Assembly (NCBI RefSeq): GCF_000835495.1
Contig: NW_015622543.1
Location: 2,524,806 to 2,588,805, forward strand
Length of the DNA: 64,000 nucleotides
Direction: 5' to 3'
Origin: Cladophialophora immunda
Taxonomy: Eukaryota > Ascomycota > Eurotiomycetes > Chaetothyriales > Herpotrichiellaceae
Below the pieces are notes generated by a model. The model was not told the DNA's origin. It saw only the letters and a list, made by a program, of their open reading frames with translations, and did no database searches. Of the stretch, positions 11,070 to 22,640 are shown piece after piece. The position numbers and the translations under genes were made by a program. The first letter of the stretch is position 1. Each line of letters opens with the position of its first letter.

Positions 11070-12671
11070 TCAATGGCCTGTTGTCGCCCACCGCCCAACC
11101 GGAGGGCTAATAAGAGTATTGGCGCTCCATTTCAATCTCCAGGACCCGCGTCCGTCGCAAGCGGCGGATAGCTTCGGACAGATCGACGAGATCATCCATA
11201 TCCTCCTACGCCTGTCGTTAGCGATCCCTTCTATCTCCCGGGCATAATCGTCACGTACCACTTTTAGATGAGCAAAAATATAGTAAAACCTGCGGTCGTC
11301 GGTCACGTCATACTCGTAGCCCATCCTTTGGATGGCCGCCTCGACAACTCTATTGCTTTCCACCTGGGTCCACAGACGCGCTTCTGGGTCAGGCTCGGTG
11401 GCATACCACTGTCGAATCCTGCTGTGTGGAAAAGAGGGTCGAGGAGGAGGTAGAACCACAGGTAGATATGTTTGTACAGGAGGCCGAAGACCCCCAGTCC
11501 CGTATCCTCCATTGCTGACTCTGTAGGGAACCAAATTGCTCCCCGGTCCTCCATCGTACATCTGCCTGCTTCCCGCGGTTTGGCGGTCTGAATCCCCAAA
11601 GCCTTCCAGTTGAATGCGATTGGTGACAACGGGCACATTAGCTGGCGCCAAACCTGGGTGTGGGTCGTAGTCATCGTGGTGACGGCTGTAGTCGTGATAT
11701 GATCCGCGTGAAACTCGGGAACTTTGAGGGATCTCGGTAGCGGGATGAAAGCCCATCGAAGGGCTGCTGTTTCTTCCGCCGAGGATTCTGTGTCCCTGGT
11801 CCACAAGACGCTCGTGATGATGGACGAATCTCTCAATGGCAAAGCTGGATTGAGTAACGGTGCTGGTCGGACCCAAGCTCCAGAATCTCGTCGCCGGGAT
11901 TCCCGGGATTTCTGGCCTTCCATGGTTTCCAGGACCGGCCGTTCTCCTGCTCAGTTCATCATGGAGGCGAATGAAAGCCACTGTTTCGCCTTCCCCGTAT
12001 TTTGTGTCTAGGGTTGACACGCCAAGAAGTCCAAAGAGGGAATATACTCTGTCCTCAGGTTCCTGCGTCACCCTATACCGGGCCCATCTCAAGATCTGAA
12101 AGCTGCCGAATTGAGTCGGATCACTGTCATCCAGAGCATCTTGACGTATGCCTGTGAACCATTTTATGGCTGGCGCTAGAGTTTTCCGATCTCCCATGGG
12201 CCTCCAATCCTGATCGAAAAACAGGACCTGTTCAGGTGCCAGTAATTCTTGAAGCGTCCACCCTCTTGTGAACCACACCGGCGTTTTGGTGCCGGGCCTT
12301 TCCCACAATCGATCTGTCCATCGCACGTCCTTTAAGTAGACGCAGCAAGCGGTTGCCTTGTGATACCATCGATACATCCGGCGTATGGCGCGGTCGAGCT
12401 CCGGTTTGTCTGCTTTATTGATGCAGCAGGTATCGATCCACACAAAATCGAAACCGCGACGTTTGGCAAGGTCGCAGAATCCCCAAACCTTTTCCACCCA
12501 TGCCTTCTTTTTGTTAAAGTGACCTCTCAGAGTGGCCAAGTCTTCATAGGAGATCTCTTCGCTCCTGCTTCCCCATGTATGTGATAGTATCAGATAGCTT
12601 GGGACATAGCGAGATTCATCAAACTCTTTTAATCTCAAGTCCCTCACATCCAGAAGCCGAATCAATGGCAT
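11070..12671 (-). CDS. Heterokaryon incompatibility (HET) domain protein
   Basis: Single-exon gene; I start at the ATG giving MPLIRLLDVRDLRLKEF, because the upstream in-frame extension has no ATG. About 533 residues. The HET domain covers roughly the first 160: SYLILSHTWG, then FDFVWIDTCCINKADKPEL, RMYRWYHKATACCVYLKDV and TRGWTLQELLAPEQVLFFD, with RYSLFGLLGV-like EDRVYSLFGLLG near 235. All three conserved HET blocks are intact. After about 290 the protein becomes rich in His, Arg, Pro and Gly and looks disordered, ending in a basic segment. HET proteins trigger cell death when unlike hyphae fuse; the partner is not evident here. A decayed HET-like remnant lies 2 kb away. Confidence 0.92.
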   Translation of the reverse strand: MPLIRLLDVRDLRLKEFDESRYVPSYLILSHTWGSRSEEISYEDLATLRGHFNKKKAWVEKVWGFCDLAKRRGFDFVWIDTCCINKADKPELDRAIRRMYRWYHKATACCVYLKDVRWTDRLWERPGTKTPVWFTRGWTLQELLAPEQVLFFDQDWRPMGDRKTLAPAIKWFTGIRQDALDDSDPTQFGSFQILRWARYRVTQEPEDRVYSLFGLLGVSTLDTKYGEGETVAFIRLHDELSRRTAGPGNHGRPEIPGIPATRFWSLGPTSTVTQSSFAIERFVHHHERLVDQGHRILGGRNSSPSMGFHPATEIPQSSRVSRGSYHDYSRHHDDYDPHPGLAPANVPVVTNRIQLEGFGDSDRQTAGSRQMYDGGPGSNLVPYRVSNGGYGTGGLRPPVQTYLPVVLPPPRPSFPHSRIRQWYATEPDPEARLWTQVESNRVVEAAIQRMGYEYDVTDDRRFYYIFAHLKVVRDDYAREIEGIANDRRRRIWMISSICPKLSAACDGRGSWRLKWSANTLISPPVGRWATTGH

Positions 12672-14674
12672 CTTGAGACCGAGCTGTAATTTCAACCAGA
12701 CCGCGGAGTGTCCAAACGGGTATTGAGTAGATATCGTAGGATTCAAGCGGATACTGTAGGCGTAAGTGCTGGTGAAGAGTCGAAAACTGAAACCATTCGA
12801 GGGCAGGTCCGGAGCCGTACGGAGAAATCTGCGAGTTTTGAATAGCGCTGCTAAATCCTAGGACGCCAGAGAGGTATGACACTATTCTGGTGTTTGATTG
12901 CTCTCAAGCGCGACAAATAGATGGAAGGAGGGCTCCGACCAGCTTTCTAAAAGCGAGAAGGAAATAGCGGCAGTCATCAGGCTGCCAGGCTGTTACTGAT
13001 GAATGACGGCATTTGGCGGAGAGAAATCGAATGTTCCAGACGAACGCAGCAAAAATCCCAAGTCAAAGTCCCAAGCAAAGTCCCAAGCACAGCCTTCTAC
13101 GTCCGGCTCTGCAATACGAAGCTGCGACTTGGGAGAAGGGCTTTCGTTGGCTGCAGTCGGAGGCCGATGAGACTGAGCGGGGAACAGCGCAATTGCTGGT
13201 GGTGATACGCTGGGCGGTGCATTTTCTTTTTTCTGTTCGGGGCAAACCCACTGGAGGATGTCTCGATGCGTATGGCAGACAGCTTCGCGAATAAAGGCGT
13301 TGGAAAGTGCCTACCCTTCGCGTCTGGACCTCATTTCGCAAAGCTCAAGAGGTCGACCATCCTTCCCGTGCGAGTCTCAGCCCCATGCCCAGGGAGACTA
13401 GTGCTGCCAATGCCTTTTAGCGCATTTTGAGAAAATCTGCTCCCAGTTAAGCCCCAAGCATACCGTGCCTAGAGCGACACCTATCCCCTACGCGGCCAGG
13501 AACGACGAGTAAAGTCTTGGCCCTCTTTTACGCCCGCAATTGAGCCTTCAAAGATAATTCAAGTCAATATATATATTATCTGGAGTCTTAGCTACACTAT
13601 GGCGAGCTTGTAGAGTATTGAAGGCACAGATAGTGCTGAGAAATAGCGATAAAGAAGACGTTGTAGTCTTGCAGAAGGTTTCTTAGACGGCCCTGATTGG
13701 TGGGCTCTATAAAACTCTCCTCCTAATTAGTCAAGGCTGTGATGCCAAGACGTTACTCAGCATTCTTGGCCGCGCAGCGGATAGCTGTCCTGGAGGCGGT
13801 CCTACCGGGCACTATTACATGGTGAAAGGGGCAGAATCAGCCCCCCATTACCGTGACTTAATCGCTCTTCTCCGAGCGCGATATAGTGTGTTCGTACTCC
13901 TATCGAACCGCAATGAAATACCCCAGAATTGTGAGGATTGCACCTCTGTTTTCTGCGAGGCTTGATTACTAGGCGCTGTGGAACTTTCTGGGCGGGGTCG
14001 TAGGGAAGCGAAGAGTCCGCGCACTGTGTTTGTGGTCCAACTGTGGTAAAGCGGGGGGAGAAATGGGCCCGTTCGAGCGTCTAGGAAAGCCAGCAGCGAG
14101 ACAATGCTTCACAAAATTGGATGTACTTGCTGCCGGATATGATGGGCTTTCGTCTGTGGCATTTCAAGGACTTGCCAGGCACCTCTGAGTCCTGACAAAG
14201 CCTGTCTGCGCAGTGGCTGCGCAATCCTGCGCCCAGCTTATTGAGCCTTGGCCTCTCCACGAAAAGGGTGGGGTGTTTATGCAGAGTATCAAAACTGAAG
14301 CTACCCCATTGTAACTCCTAGAAATTCTCATTATCTTGGAACGAGCTTAAGCCCATGTTGGTCTGATTGCTTTGGAGCTGTGCTTCGCGTTCTTACTGGC
14401 ATGCGACATCGAAGCCTCTGGGACGCTTCCAGAAAATCCAGCGCGACAATGACGCATTGCGGATCTTGAGCGGCGGCTGAGCAACGATTTCTGCCTGACG
14501 CCATGCTTGGCTGGGCGGTGGTGGCTGATGGCTGAGCAGCACTCTCAGCCTTGCACAATACGAAGCCGCTGTGCAAACTCCTGCCTTTGATCCAGGTCTT
14601 CGTGTCCATAGCTCCTGCTTCAAGGTCTTTTCTCTCTTCTTCTTTCTCTGACTGTTACCTTCTTGGCGAATTTA
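12672..14674. other. Gene-poor, AT-richer spacer
   Basis: 2 kb upstream of the HET gene with no convincing coding frame. Part of it (about 13550-13640) is AT-rich with short TA runs. I cannot identify a transposon, terminal repeats or an RNA gene. Confidence 0.5.
13056..13092. repeat. Short tandem repeat of a 12-13 bp unit
   Basis: Three consecutive units built on TCCCAAG(C/T)(A)CAAAG. The copies differ by single bases or a one-base length change. It lies in non-coding DNA upstream of the HET gene; no function is evident. Confidence 0.7.
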
Positions 14675-15291
14675 ATGGCTCTGGACGCGGCTACTTCGTC
14701 CGCCGTAGCCGCGTTGGTGGTGGGCTGCCTGGCCCTGCTGATAGCGGTTGCTCAAGTGATGCAGCAATATTTGATCACTGGCCAGCTCATCCGTCTTTGT
14801 GACAGTGTTTTTTTTTTGGCCCACTTCCAGGCAAAGGTTGTCGAGTTTGGGAGCTGTCTCAGTTTCGTTTCCGTGTTATCTACTCCATTCCTCTCTTTTC
14901 AATCCTTTTCTCAATAGACGACGCTATACACTGTATGAATCTAGCGGTAAAAATTCCACGCTAACAGCGGTCTAAGTCAATCTGTCCCATTGCCAGGAAA
15001 CGTGGCTCAAGAGCTATGAGATGGCTCATCAGGCGCAAGTATTGGAGTCGCTGCTGGATCATTCAAGAGACAGTTCCCGCACAACAGATGTTCCCGATGA
15101 TTGGCAATAGAATCGTTGACTGGAAGCACTTGCAAGAAGTCGTTACCAACAAGCTGGTACCATACAGGGGCTTAAATAAGAAAGACAGTGCCTCGCGGCA
15201 TAATTTCTGGTCCGTTTGGGAGCTCAAACAGGGACTTTGTCAAGACTTTGACCTTGAGAACGCTCTCTTCAGATTTCGCCTTGCTGATTGA
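14675..15291 (+). pseudogene. Remnant of a HET-related gene
   Basis: An ATG at 14675 opens a peptide MALDAATSSAVAALVVG followed by a hydrophobic stretch and QYLITGQLIRLCDS, the N-terminal style of a family of fungal proteins linked to HET domains. The frame is then lost. About 340 bp downstream, at 15016, a second open piece reads RRKYWSRCWIIQETVPAQQ, the W-x-R-x-W-x-x-QE block of HET domains. The first two HET blocks between them are absent and no splice combination I tried restores them. I therefore call it a decayed gene. The intact HET gene on the other strand may be a relative but is not an obvious parent. Confidence 0.5.
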
Positions 15292-15507
15292 AACGTCACT
15301 GGCTCGCTTTGTACCACGTTAACAACAATGGAGGCGACGTGATAGGCGCGAATGATGGTGTAGAGTGGCATTTGGTCATGAAATCTCCCAACTTTGGTCG
15401 GGGCGGCGATGCCCAGACCTGATGCCAAGAGGAGCGGACTGCCGAGGCTCGGAACCCTCGTTCCCAGAATCGCTCTCAATGTAGCCCCGTGAACAGTCGA
15501 ACAGAAC

Positions 15508-15680
15508 TTCTCCGCTCCATGGTAGTGGAGGAGCTTAAGGTACTCATCTTGGCGGCTGGGTGGGAGGCTCTAAGTTTGTTGGTTGTGGCATCTCTCCGCT
15601 CAATGGGAGTGAAGCAGCTTAGGGTCCTTGGCTTGGCGGACGGGCGGAGGCTCTACAGTAAGTGCTCAGTTGTCGCATCT
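15508..15680. repeat. Imperfect direct repeat, about 84-bp period
   Basis: Two copies beginning CTCCGCTC(C/A)ATGG and both containing a GCTTA(A/G)GGT core, a CTTGGCGG core and a GGAGGCTCTA core at matching offsets, starting near 15510 and 15594. Read on the plus strand each copy gives a Leu/Val-rich peptide of 28-29 residues. It may be a leftover of a repeat-protein gene near the HET remnant. No intact gene is visible. Confidence 0.55.
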
Positions 15681-15972
15681 GCCAAGCCTGGCCTTGCCCA
15701 TGGATACTTGGGCACCGTCATGGACTGCATTTCGATGTGATTTATCGGCACTACCGGCGGCAAGGATCGCTGATAATGGTATGAACAAGTCTGGTCCAGC
15801 GATGGTCGGCTCCATTTACGTCAATGGTGCGTTTCGCTGCGAAGAGGAGGATGCTCGGGTGGATTCGCCCCTCGTAGCACCGGGAGTATTTAGACAGACC
15901 TGCAGCCCTGTTCTCTGAAGCAGGAGGACTTTCAGTTTGGTGCAGATGCTTTGGACCAGATCAATCTTCAAA

Positions 15973-16952
15973 ATGAGGGCCACTTCTTTCGTACTTCTCG
16001 CGCTGGCTTCGGTTGGGTTTTCCTTCCCTGCGGCACCATCTCCAATTCAAGCACGACAGGAACAGCAAACTGATCTCGCTCCCCAGCAAGGACTTTCAGC
16101 ATGGGCCAAAGGGGCAACGACTGAGTGGCAAATTCACTCATCTTGCAATGCCAGTGAAGCCAGACAGCTCCGGCAGGGACTGGCCGAGGCCGTTGAACTG
16201 GCTGGACATGCTTCAGAACACATCCTCCGCTGGGGGAACAGCTCAGAAATCTACCAGAAGTACTTTGGCGATGCGCCAACTGGGGAAGCCATAGGCTTCT
16301 TGGAGAAGATAGCATCCGGAGATAGAGGTGGGGTCCTGTTCCGATGTGACAATCCAGACGGCAACTGTGCTCTTGAAGGTCAGTACGGAGTTTAGCTTTC
16401 AAGACAGAGCAGCTAAGACAGTGTAGGGTGGGGAGGTCACTGGCGTGGAGAAAATGCCACCGGTGAGACGGTCATCTGCCCATTATCATACGAGACCCGA
16501 CGGTCTTTGTTGCAGATGTGCGCACTGGGGTATACCGTGTCAGGATCCGAGAGTAACACCTTCTGGGCGTCGGACTTGATGCATCGTCTCTATCACATGC
16601 CGGCCTTTGGAGAAGGTGCTGTCGAACACTTGACAGAGGGCTACGCAGATGTTCTCGAAATGGTCGACGAAGGGAATACAACTATGCTGACCAGAGACAG
16701 CGACACATTGCAGTACTTCGCTCTGGAAGCATATGCCCACGATATTGCCGTACCTGGCAAGGGCTGTCCAGGAAACGTCACCGAATCGCACGACGACGAG
16801 CCAGCTGCATCCACTGCTACAACAGGTGGAGCGCCCGTTTCGACAACAGCATCAGCGCCTGCTGTAAGTGACCCTCTCGTTATTGACTTGCTAAGCTGAC
16901 TATTGACCAGGAATGCCACACTCATTCCGATGGGGATGTGCACTGCGAGTGA
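15973..16952 (+). CDS. Asp f 2/Pra1-type secreted zinc-binding antigen (zincophore)
   Basis: Reconstructed as join(15973..16378, 16427..16863, 16911..16952), 294 residues. It begins with a signal peptide (MRATSFVLLALASVGFSFPA). The core has the family marks SSCNASEARQLRQGL, HILRWGNSSEIYQKYFGDAP, VLFRCDNPDGNC, WRGENATGETVICPLSYETR and the HRLYHMPAFGEG segment with zinc-ligand-like histidines. The last mini-exon encodes ECHTHSDGDVHCE, a Cys/His tail typical of these zinc scavengers. Known relatives are secreted under alkaline, zinc-poor conditions and deliver Zn to a plasma-membrane importer. In Aspergillus the gene is paired with that importer; here no zinc transporter is next to it. A Ser/Thr-rich linker precedes the tail. 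Family assignment is strong, zinc capture is inferred. Confidence 0.9.
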
Positions 16953-17726
16953 CTTTCCCTGAATGATGAGATGTTAACGCAGCATAATACACCACTTTTC
17001 TTCTCTTCAACACCAAGGTCGACTTAATTCAGCTGGTCCATGGTCCTCACGTCGTTGCCACACACCTGAATCTTGAGGTAGACACCAATGTTTGCATTGT
17101 CTCAAGACGGGAGCGACAAGAATTGAGCTGCGAAGACGACGAGACGGCAAGACCGAATGGAATGCGAACCATACGTCATATAGATACATACTCTTGTGCC
17201 CATGCTACAGAGGGCCAATATCAACAATATCTTTCCTTTAAACAAGCCACTTTCGCCCCCCCCCCCCCCCGGTACAATAGAAGTCCCACTCCACCCCTCT
17301 TTCAATTGAAGAAAGACAACGCTGATTGGAGGACTGGATCCGCGTGACCTGCAACTGTCCACCCGGTCGTAAGCTGCCGAGAACCTCTCACTACGTGAAT
17401 ATGCTCACCGGCGTGGTCTTTGCCTGCAAGACTGTTAAAATTATCATCACCGTCCAGACAGGCACTTCGAGCTGGCTTTTCTGGGTCGGGAAGTTGGGGG
17501 TGAAGTCTGTCCACACATCTACATGATTTTCCTGGTCGGCCTTGTGTCTGGTTCGATATGACAAGATAGATATCGATAGGCATTGATTCCTTTAAAGAGG
17601 CTAAAACTTTGAGAAGTCCTACTAGAAAGCCGAAGGAAGGAAAATTTTTGAATCCTTGCTTCGAAGAACACTTTGGAAATGACTAGTCGCAGCCCGTCTA
17701 ATATAAGTTGGATGACGCTCTCTATA
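16953..17726. other. Convergent intergenic region with poly-C tract
   Basis: About 770 bp between the 3' ends of the zincophore and the flavin monooxygenase. It contains an uninterrupted run of 15 C at 17256-17270. No coding frame is supported. Confidence 0.6.
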
Positions 17727-19749
17727 TCATGCACCCCCTTTGCGCTGTATACTCTCTTGCCGTCTTTTTTCTGTCTCCTCATTGACACTGATGATTGCAT
17801 CTTTTGCGCCGGCCCATGGCTTCCGTCGGCCGTGGCTGTCGAACAATCGATAGACGTGGGGACTATAGATCCCGTCCATGAGGAGGTTGCAGAATTTGGA
17901 GTCTTTCCACCAGAACGCCCAGCCTGTGCGCCCGTAGCCCAAATGCTCGTTCACGAGGCAACCTGACGTTGTATCGAGCCAGTCGCTCCAGTCCGGTGCG
18001 TAGACCATCCGAGTGTTGAAGGCGCCGCGGGCCAAGATTGCGTTGGCCCAGTTGAGGTGGTTCCGAACCCAAGTGATCATTTCAAGGCGCGAAGGCAGCG
18101 AGGGCGAAGAGTCATCGGGTTTCCATAATTGCGCAATAGCCATCGTGGCGAGGTCGTAAATTTGGAACGCGGCAGACGGAATCGCCGCGGTGCCGAGGAA
18201 AGCCAGAGAGTCCGGATGAGTGAGGGACAGGAGATTTTGGTATAGTCGGGGAACCCGTGGTACAAAGTGCTTTGGTTTGGATGCAGGATCTTTTGCAGGT
18301 TGGGGTGGCACCGTTTTTAAAGCTTCGTCTGAGACATCCGTGTGGCAGGTTTCGAGGGTAGGATCAAAGTCACCAACGATGCTGTAGTCGACATGATACC
18401 CGGTGCACCATATGATGGTGTCGACTTCGACAACCTTGCCGTCTGCCAGCTCCACGGTAAAATCGCCGGTGATCTCTTTCGCCATCTCGACAGATTCGAT
18501 CTCTCCTTTCTCCAGCGCTGGGATCAAGGTATCCGTCACCGTCGGCACGTTATGAACGATGGATGGTGCAGGATTGATGTGCCATTCGGGCCTCAGCTGA
18601 AAAGATGCGTTCTGCATCTTGCCCAGCATTTTATTACTCACGGCTTCCCACTGTCGCGGGAGGTATCTCTGCATGGTCATCGACATCTTGGTTTTCCTGT
18701 ACGTAAGGAAATGGTCGAGCGGCTCTCCGTTGGGCTGGGATCTCGGCATCTAGATCGACATGAGTTCCAAGAATCAGTTCAGTCTGCCCGTAAATACTGA
18801 CCATGTACGCGCCGTGTCGGTGAGAGAGGAAAATTTTCTTCGCAATTGATACCAGAGACGTGGCGGTGTCTGCTGCGGAATTGCCTATACCAACGACCAT
18901 CACTCTCCTGTCCTTGTAATCAGAAGGCCTAGCGGACCCCGCGTCAGTATTGCCTGAAGACCATCGTGGAAACAACCGGCCTTTTGAAACCCTTAGAGTG
19001 CAGGATTTGCCCTTTGTACAACTCTTGGCCTTTCAGAATGGGTATCACGGGACTATGGTTGGTCCCAGAGGCCACGATTACTTTGTCGAACGAGACAAGT
19101 CTGTTCGCACCGTTGGGCCCGGCGATGCTCAACACCCATTTCTTGTTTTGGTCATCTCTGGTTACGCTCAACACGTTCACGCCGAGGTGGACGTGAGGCA
19201 GGAGCTCATAATGAGCCGCATAATCGGCGAGGTACTTTTGGACGTCTGCCGCAGTGGCATGAGAGCTGGTCTCTAGGACATGTTAGTCCGCCGGAGAACA
19301 GGAGCATGGATAAGCCATTAGACTGTGACAAGCAGCGACCACACCCACGCCGATACTTGCCTTTTGGAAACGAAAAATCCGTGAAGCAGCCCTAGTGGCA
19401 GTAAGCAGACAAGAATATGAGCTCTTCCGCGGGCACTACGGACTTACCCTCTCTTTCGAGATATTCACAATTGTGGCTTCGATGATTGTCAGCACATCTT
19501 GTAATATTGACTTATCTAGAAGGATTTTCGCCCACATTCCAGGACGGATGTTTGATCTTCCTCTGTGAACTGCCAGAGCCCGCCCAGATACGAATTCCTA
19601 TCGAACCCGGTCGCATTAAACCCCTCCTCTCTCAGGTTCTTAAGTGCCACAAGCCCGAAGGCTCCTACAGCGAATAATATGTCAATCGGTCTTTTACAGT
19701 CGGGGGAAAGCGTGGCCCACTTACCTAGGCCGATCACAGCGACATCCAT
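17727..19749 (-). CDS. Flavin-containing monooxygenase (FMO)
   Basis: Seven-exon model, complement(join(17727..18749, 18802..18928, 18981..19272, 19361..19391, 19448..19476, 19536..19664, 19725..19749)), 551 residues. The start MDVAVIGLG joins AFGLVALKNLREEGF, forming the FAD GxGxxG site across intron 1. Later come FDRNSYLGGLWQF, STIVNISKERG, the FMO signature YKGQILHSKGFKR and the NADP site VMVVGIGNSAADTA, then VDTIIWCTGYHVD. It is a full-length FMO that would oxidise soft nucleophiles (N or S). Two junctions need GC-AG introns: 19360/19273 has a good GCAAGT donor; 18980/18929 has a weak GCCGGT donor but is the only way to keep frame and homology. An indel there is the alternative. It is convergent with the zincophore gene. 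Confidence 0.85.
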
Positions 19750-20111
19750 CTTAGTAGAAGATGAAAGCCATGCGGGTACGGTTTGCGAGGAAGATTCCTT
19801 TATCAATCTTTCCAATCGAAGCACTCACTGTAGAATCGACCAAGGATACGAGTACGCGACTAAGCTTTTGTGAGGACCTTAATTGCCCCACAGTTGGCAT
19901 TCTTTAGCATTCCTATTTCTAGACGAGGATTTCTAGCACACGTGTCGATACTCTCGGCATTTCCTGCCGTTAGCACAGAGCGTGAGTGGCTGGGAACTGC
20001 AGGTCTTCTATTTTGCCGGGATAGTTCCAACCCCACGACTAGGACTGTACTGCTAGTGTCAGCAAGGAAGCTAGAGAAGAGATGAACAGGATAAACATGC
20101 TCTCATTACTA
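19750..20111. other. Promoter of FMO and 3' flank of esterase
   Basis: About 360 bp between two minus-strand genes. Nothing else recognised. Confidence 0.45.
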
Positions 20112-21375
20112 TTAAATGGCAGAGATCAAACCCGCCGTGACCAACACCACGGTGCTCAGAAGACCTATCCCACCGCCTGAAGGACTTATCAAGCTTGTTG
20201 CCTTGTTCTCATCCCCACTATTCCCACTATGAATTACAGTGTCATTGTTATCCGTTGAATTCTTCGACCCCGTCAAGACAACACTCTCGTTATGTCCGTC
20301 AAGATCCAAGTCGAGCCGTACATTAGGATGGTGCAGTACGGTGGCCACGACCCATTCGGACGCAACCACGGAATACTGGTCGTAATAGCTCCAGTGGGCG
20401 CTAATGTTGACTGGTTCGCTACCGACAGCACACACGGGGTCGCCCGCGTTACACCACATTGCGATGATGTCCTCGTAGACGTTGAGGTCGGCGAGTTGTT
20501 GCCCTGACCGTGGTGAAGTGCCGTTGTAGGTCGAGCCACGTCCGATGTTGTACGGCTGGTTTGCGGTGAAGCGAGGATCTCCCATGGTTACAACGGCGGC
20601 GACTAAGAGGTGTTAGAATGTTTTCCTAAGAGGGGGCAGCTGCACGAATAAGGATCCTGGGAGGCGTTGATTGAATGCTGCGGCAAGGGGCATAGCGGAG
20701 TAGAAAGCAAAGCGTGGAAGACGTACTCCTTGACCCAGGCACTGTGTCCCGAGGCATCGATGGATTCCAGGCCTGATCACATCCAAATATCGACCCACCG
20801 CCACCACCCAGCATATCACCAACAACATCTGCCCCTTGAGAATAGCCCAGCAAGATCAACTTTGAATCTGGACACCGTTGGGTATAGTCTCTCAACTGAG
20901 CTTGGCCAGCGTAGGCGCCGGCGTTGGCCGATTCACAGTAAATACCCGAGTAAGAGATGTTGGCAGGGTAGACAATGTCCTCGTAGTCGCAGGACACGCC
21001 TTCCGGCTCGAACTTCGAACACATGACCCCCAACATCTCCCCTCCCCGGCCTGGGTAAGGTTCATTCGATCCCCGAGCACTGAAGATTCGAATGTCGCTG
21101 CAATCCTCTGGGAGGTGTGGAACCGTGCCGTAGTCATCCTCCTCTTCTGATACTTCAGCCTCGCTGCCTTGTTCGGGGACTGGATCGCTGCGCTCCTCCG
21201 GGATGGGGTCGGAGCCCGGTGGGATTTCGGTTGGTGTGGCTTCAGAGGGCGTGACTCCAGACGATGTGACTTCGGACGGCGTGATTTCAGATGTAGTGAC
21301 TTCATCCTGTGGAAAGACCGGTGTTGCTTTGAGGGCAATGGCGATGCTGATTGCGGCGAACCATGACAACTTCAT
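20112..21375 (-). CDS. Cutinase/acetylxylan-esterase family protein, likely GPI-anchored
   Basis: Two exons, complement(join(20112..20602, 20727..21375)), 379 residues. Signal peptide MKLSWFAAISIAIALKATPV, then an unusual 60-residue Thr/Pro/Glu/Ser linker with repeats of the type TPSE(V/A)T and an acidic end, then the alpha/beta catalytic domain: IRIFSARGSNEPYPGRGG, ILLGYSQGADVVG with the nucleophile in GYSQG, GDPVC with the acid, and a His in the following SAHWSYYDQY. Cys residues match the family disulfides. The C-terminus has N-glycosylation-type sites, an Asn/Ser-rich segment and a final hydrophobic tail, the pattern of a GPI signal. Such enzymes release acetyl or cutin ester groups from plant polymers; a wall- or membrane-tethered form is inferred. 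Confidence 0.88.
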
Positions 21376-22640
21376 TGTTATGTTGTTTCCTTGCAGTATT
21401 CCACTGTTCATCCACCCTCGACTGCTGCAACCGATGCTTTTCTGAACTGATATCGCGCAAAAAGTGAGCCTCCAAGTAAACGAGCGTTTATGTTGACTTT
21501 GGAACCCCGAACGGTGTTCAATGAACTCCAATACTACATTGCTTGCTTTTCTTTTCCACGGGTTGATGTCCTGCAGAGGTGTCTAACGCTGGTGTTGCAC
21601 TGTATCTCGTATACGTCGTTCACTCGCTGTGTATTATGTGCAATAAATTAAAAAATGCGATGTGGAAGATCCCGTCTATCTATCAACCAAAAAGGGGGAA
21701 CCTGGAAGGTAAATGAAGGTGTTGAATGATCTGGACTGTAAACGACAGGGCTGGAACGATGAGCGATAGTTATACAAGTACATTCAACACCAACAACGTA
21801 AAGGAAAACGACAGAAGTGGTGAATATGGTCCTGTATAACGAAAACGAAGATACAGTCGTCCACGGTGCGGGCTCCGATTTAGATATATACACCCATCCC
21901 CGATGACGCGCTCGCGGACCACTTTTCCGAAGTCAAAGGATGGGTGTGCGCCTTGTTTACTGCAAAAAGGGACTACTGAGCCGCTCGTCTGCAGAGCCAA
22001 GAAGCCTAAGGAACGAGAACTCGGGTGTCGGGAAAGACTGCGCAATACATTGAACTTGGCGTCTCCCTAGGCAGAGCTTATGGGTGGGAAGAGGCGCAGA
22101 CGGCGCCGCGCTTGCACGATGTCGCTGCTCAGGGGGCACCGTTGCCAGCCCAAAAGCCGCACGGAGCCGTCAGCAAACTCAAGGGATGCCAAGGGACTAT
22201 CAGCACGCCACAGCTCGGAGAGTGGGCCTGTTGACAATTTCCATGCCGTGGTAGCCGAGTATCCTTGTGCACGGAGGCATCAGTTGATTGTACGATTATG
22301 CAGGAACGACAGGTAAAGAGGAGGTAGGACGTGACCCTCTGGGGCGGCAGACTGGGCGCGATTTCCAGCAAGCATCAGCGACAAAGAAGGAAAGCTGCAA
22401 TGCCAGGAGATTATGGACAAAAACATTTAAGAGGGCTTGCTACTGTTCAGAGTTCGAGACAACTCTCGATCCATTGGGCCATTCTCCGGATATCAGCCTC
22501 TCAGCAGGACGTTCTCCAAGCGTTATCGGCAGAGTGCAAACTCAGCAGAGGATACAACTTGATCGCCTCGCGCTCGTGCGCGATTGGACGCCTACGGACA
22601 CTGCGGGCCCCGTCCTAACTGCTTCGGTAATATTCTCTCA
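21376..22640. other. Gene-poor region
   Basis: About 1.27 kb upstream of the esterase gene. Small open frames occur on both strands but none has a recognisable domain. No RNA gene or terminal repeats seen. Confidence 0.5.

Noticed and set aside
15681..15686. GCCAAG, a possible PacC (alkaline pH) site before the zincophore
   Set aside because: A single six-base match is expected often by chance and is 290 bp away from the start.
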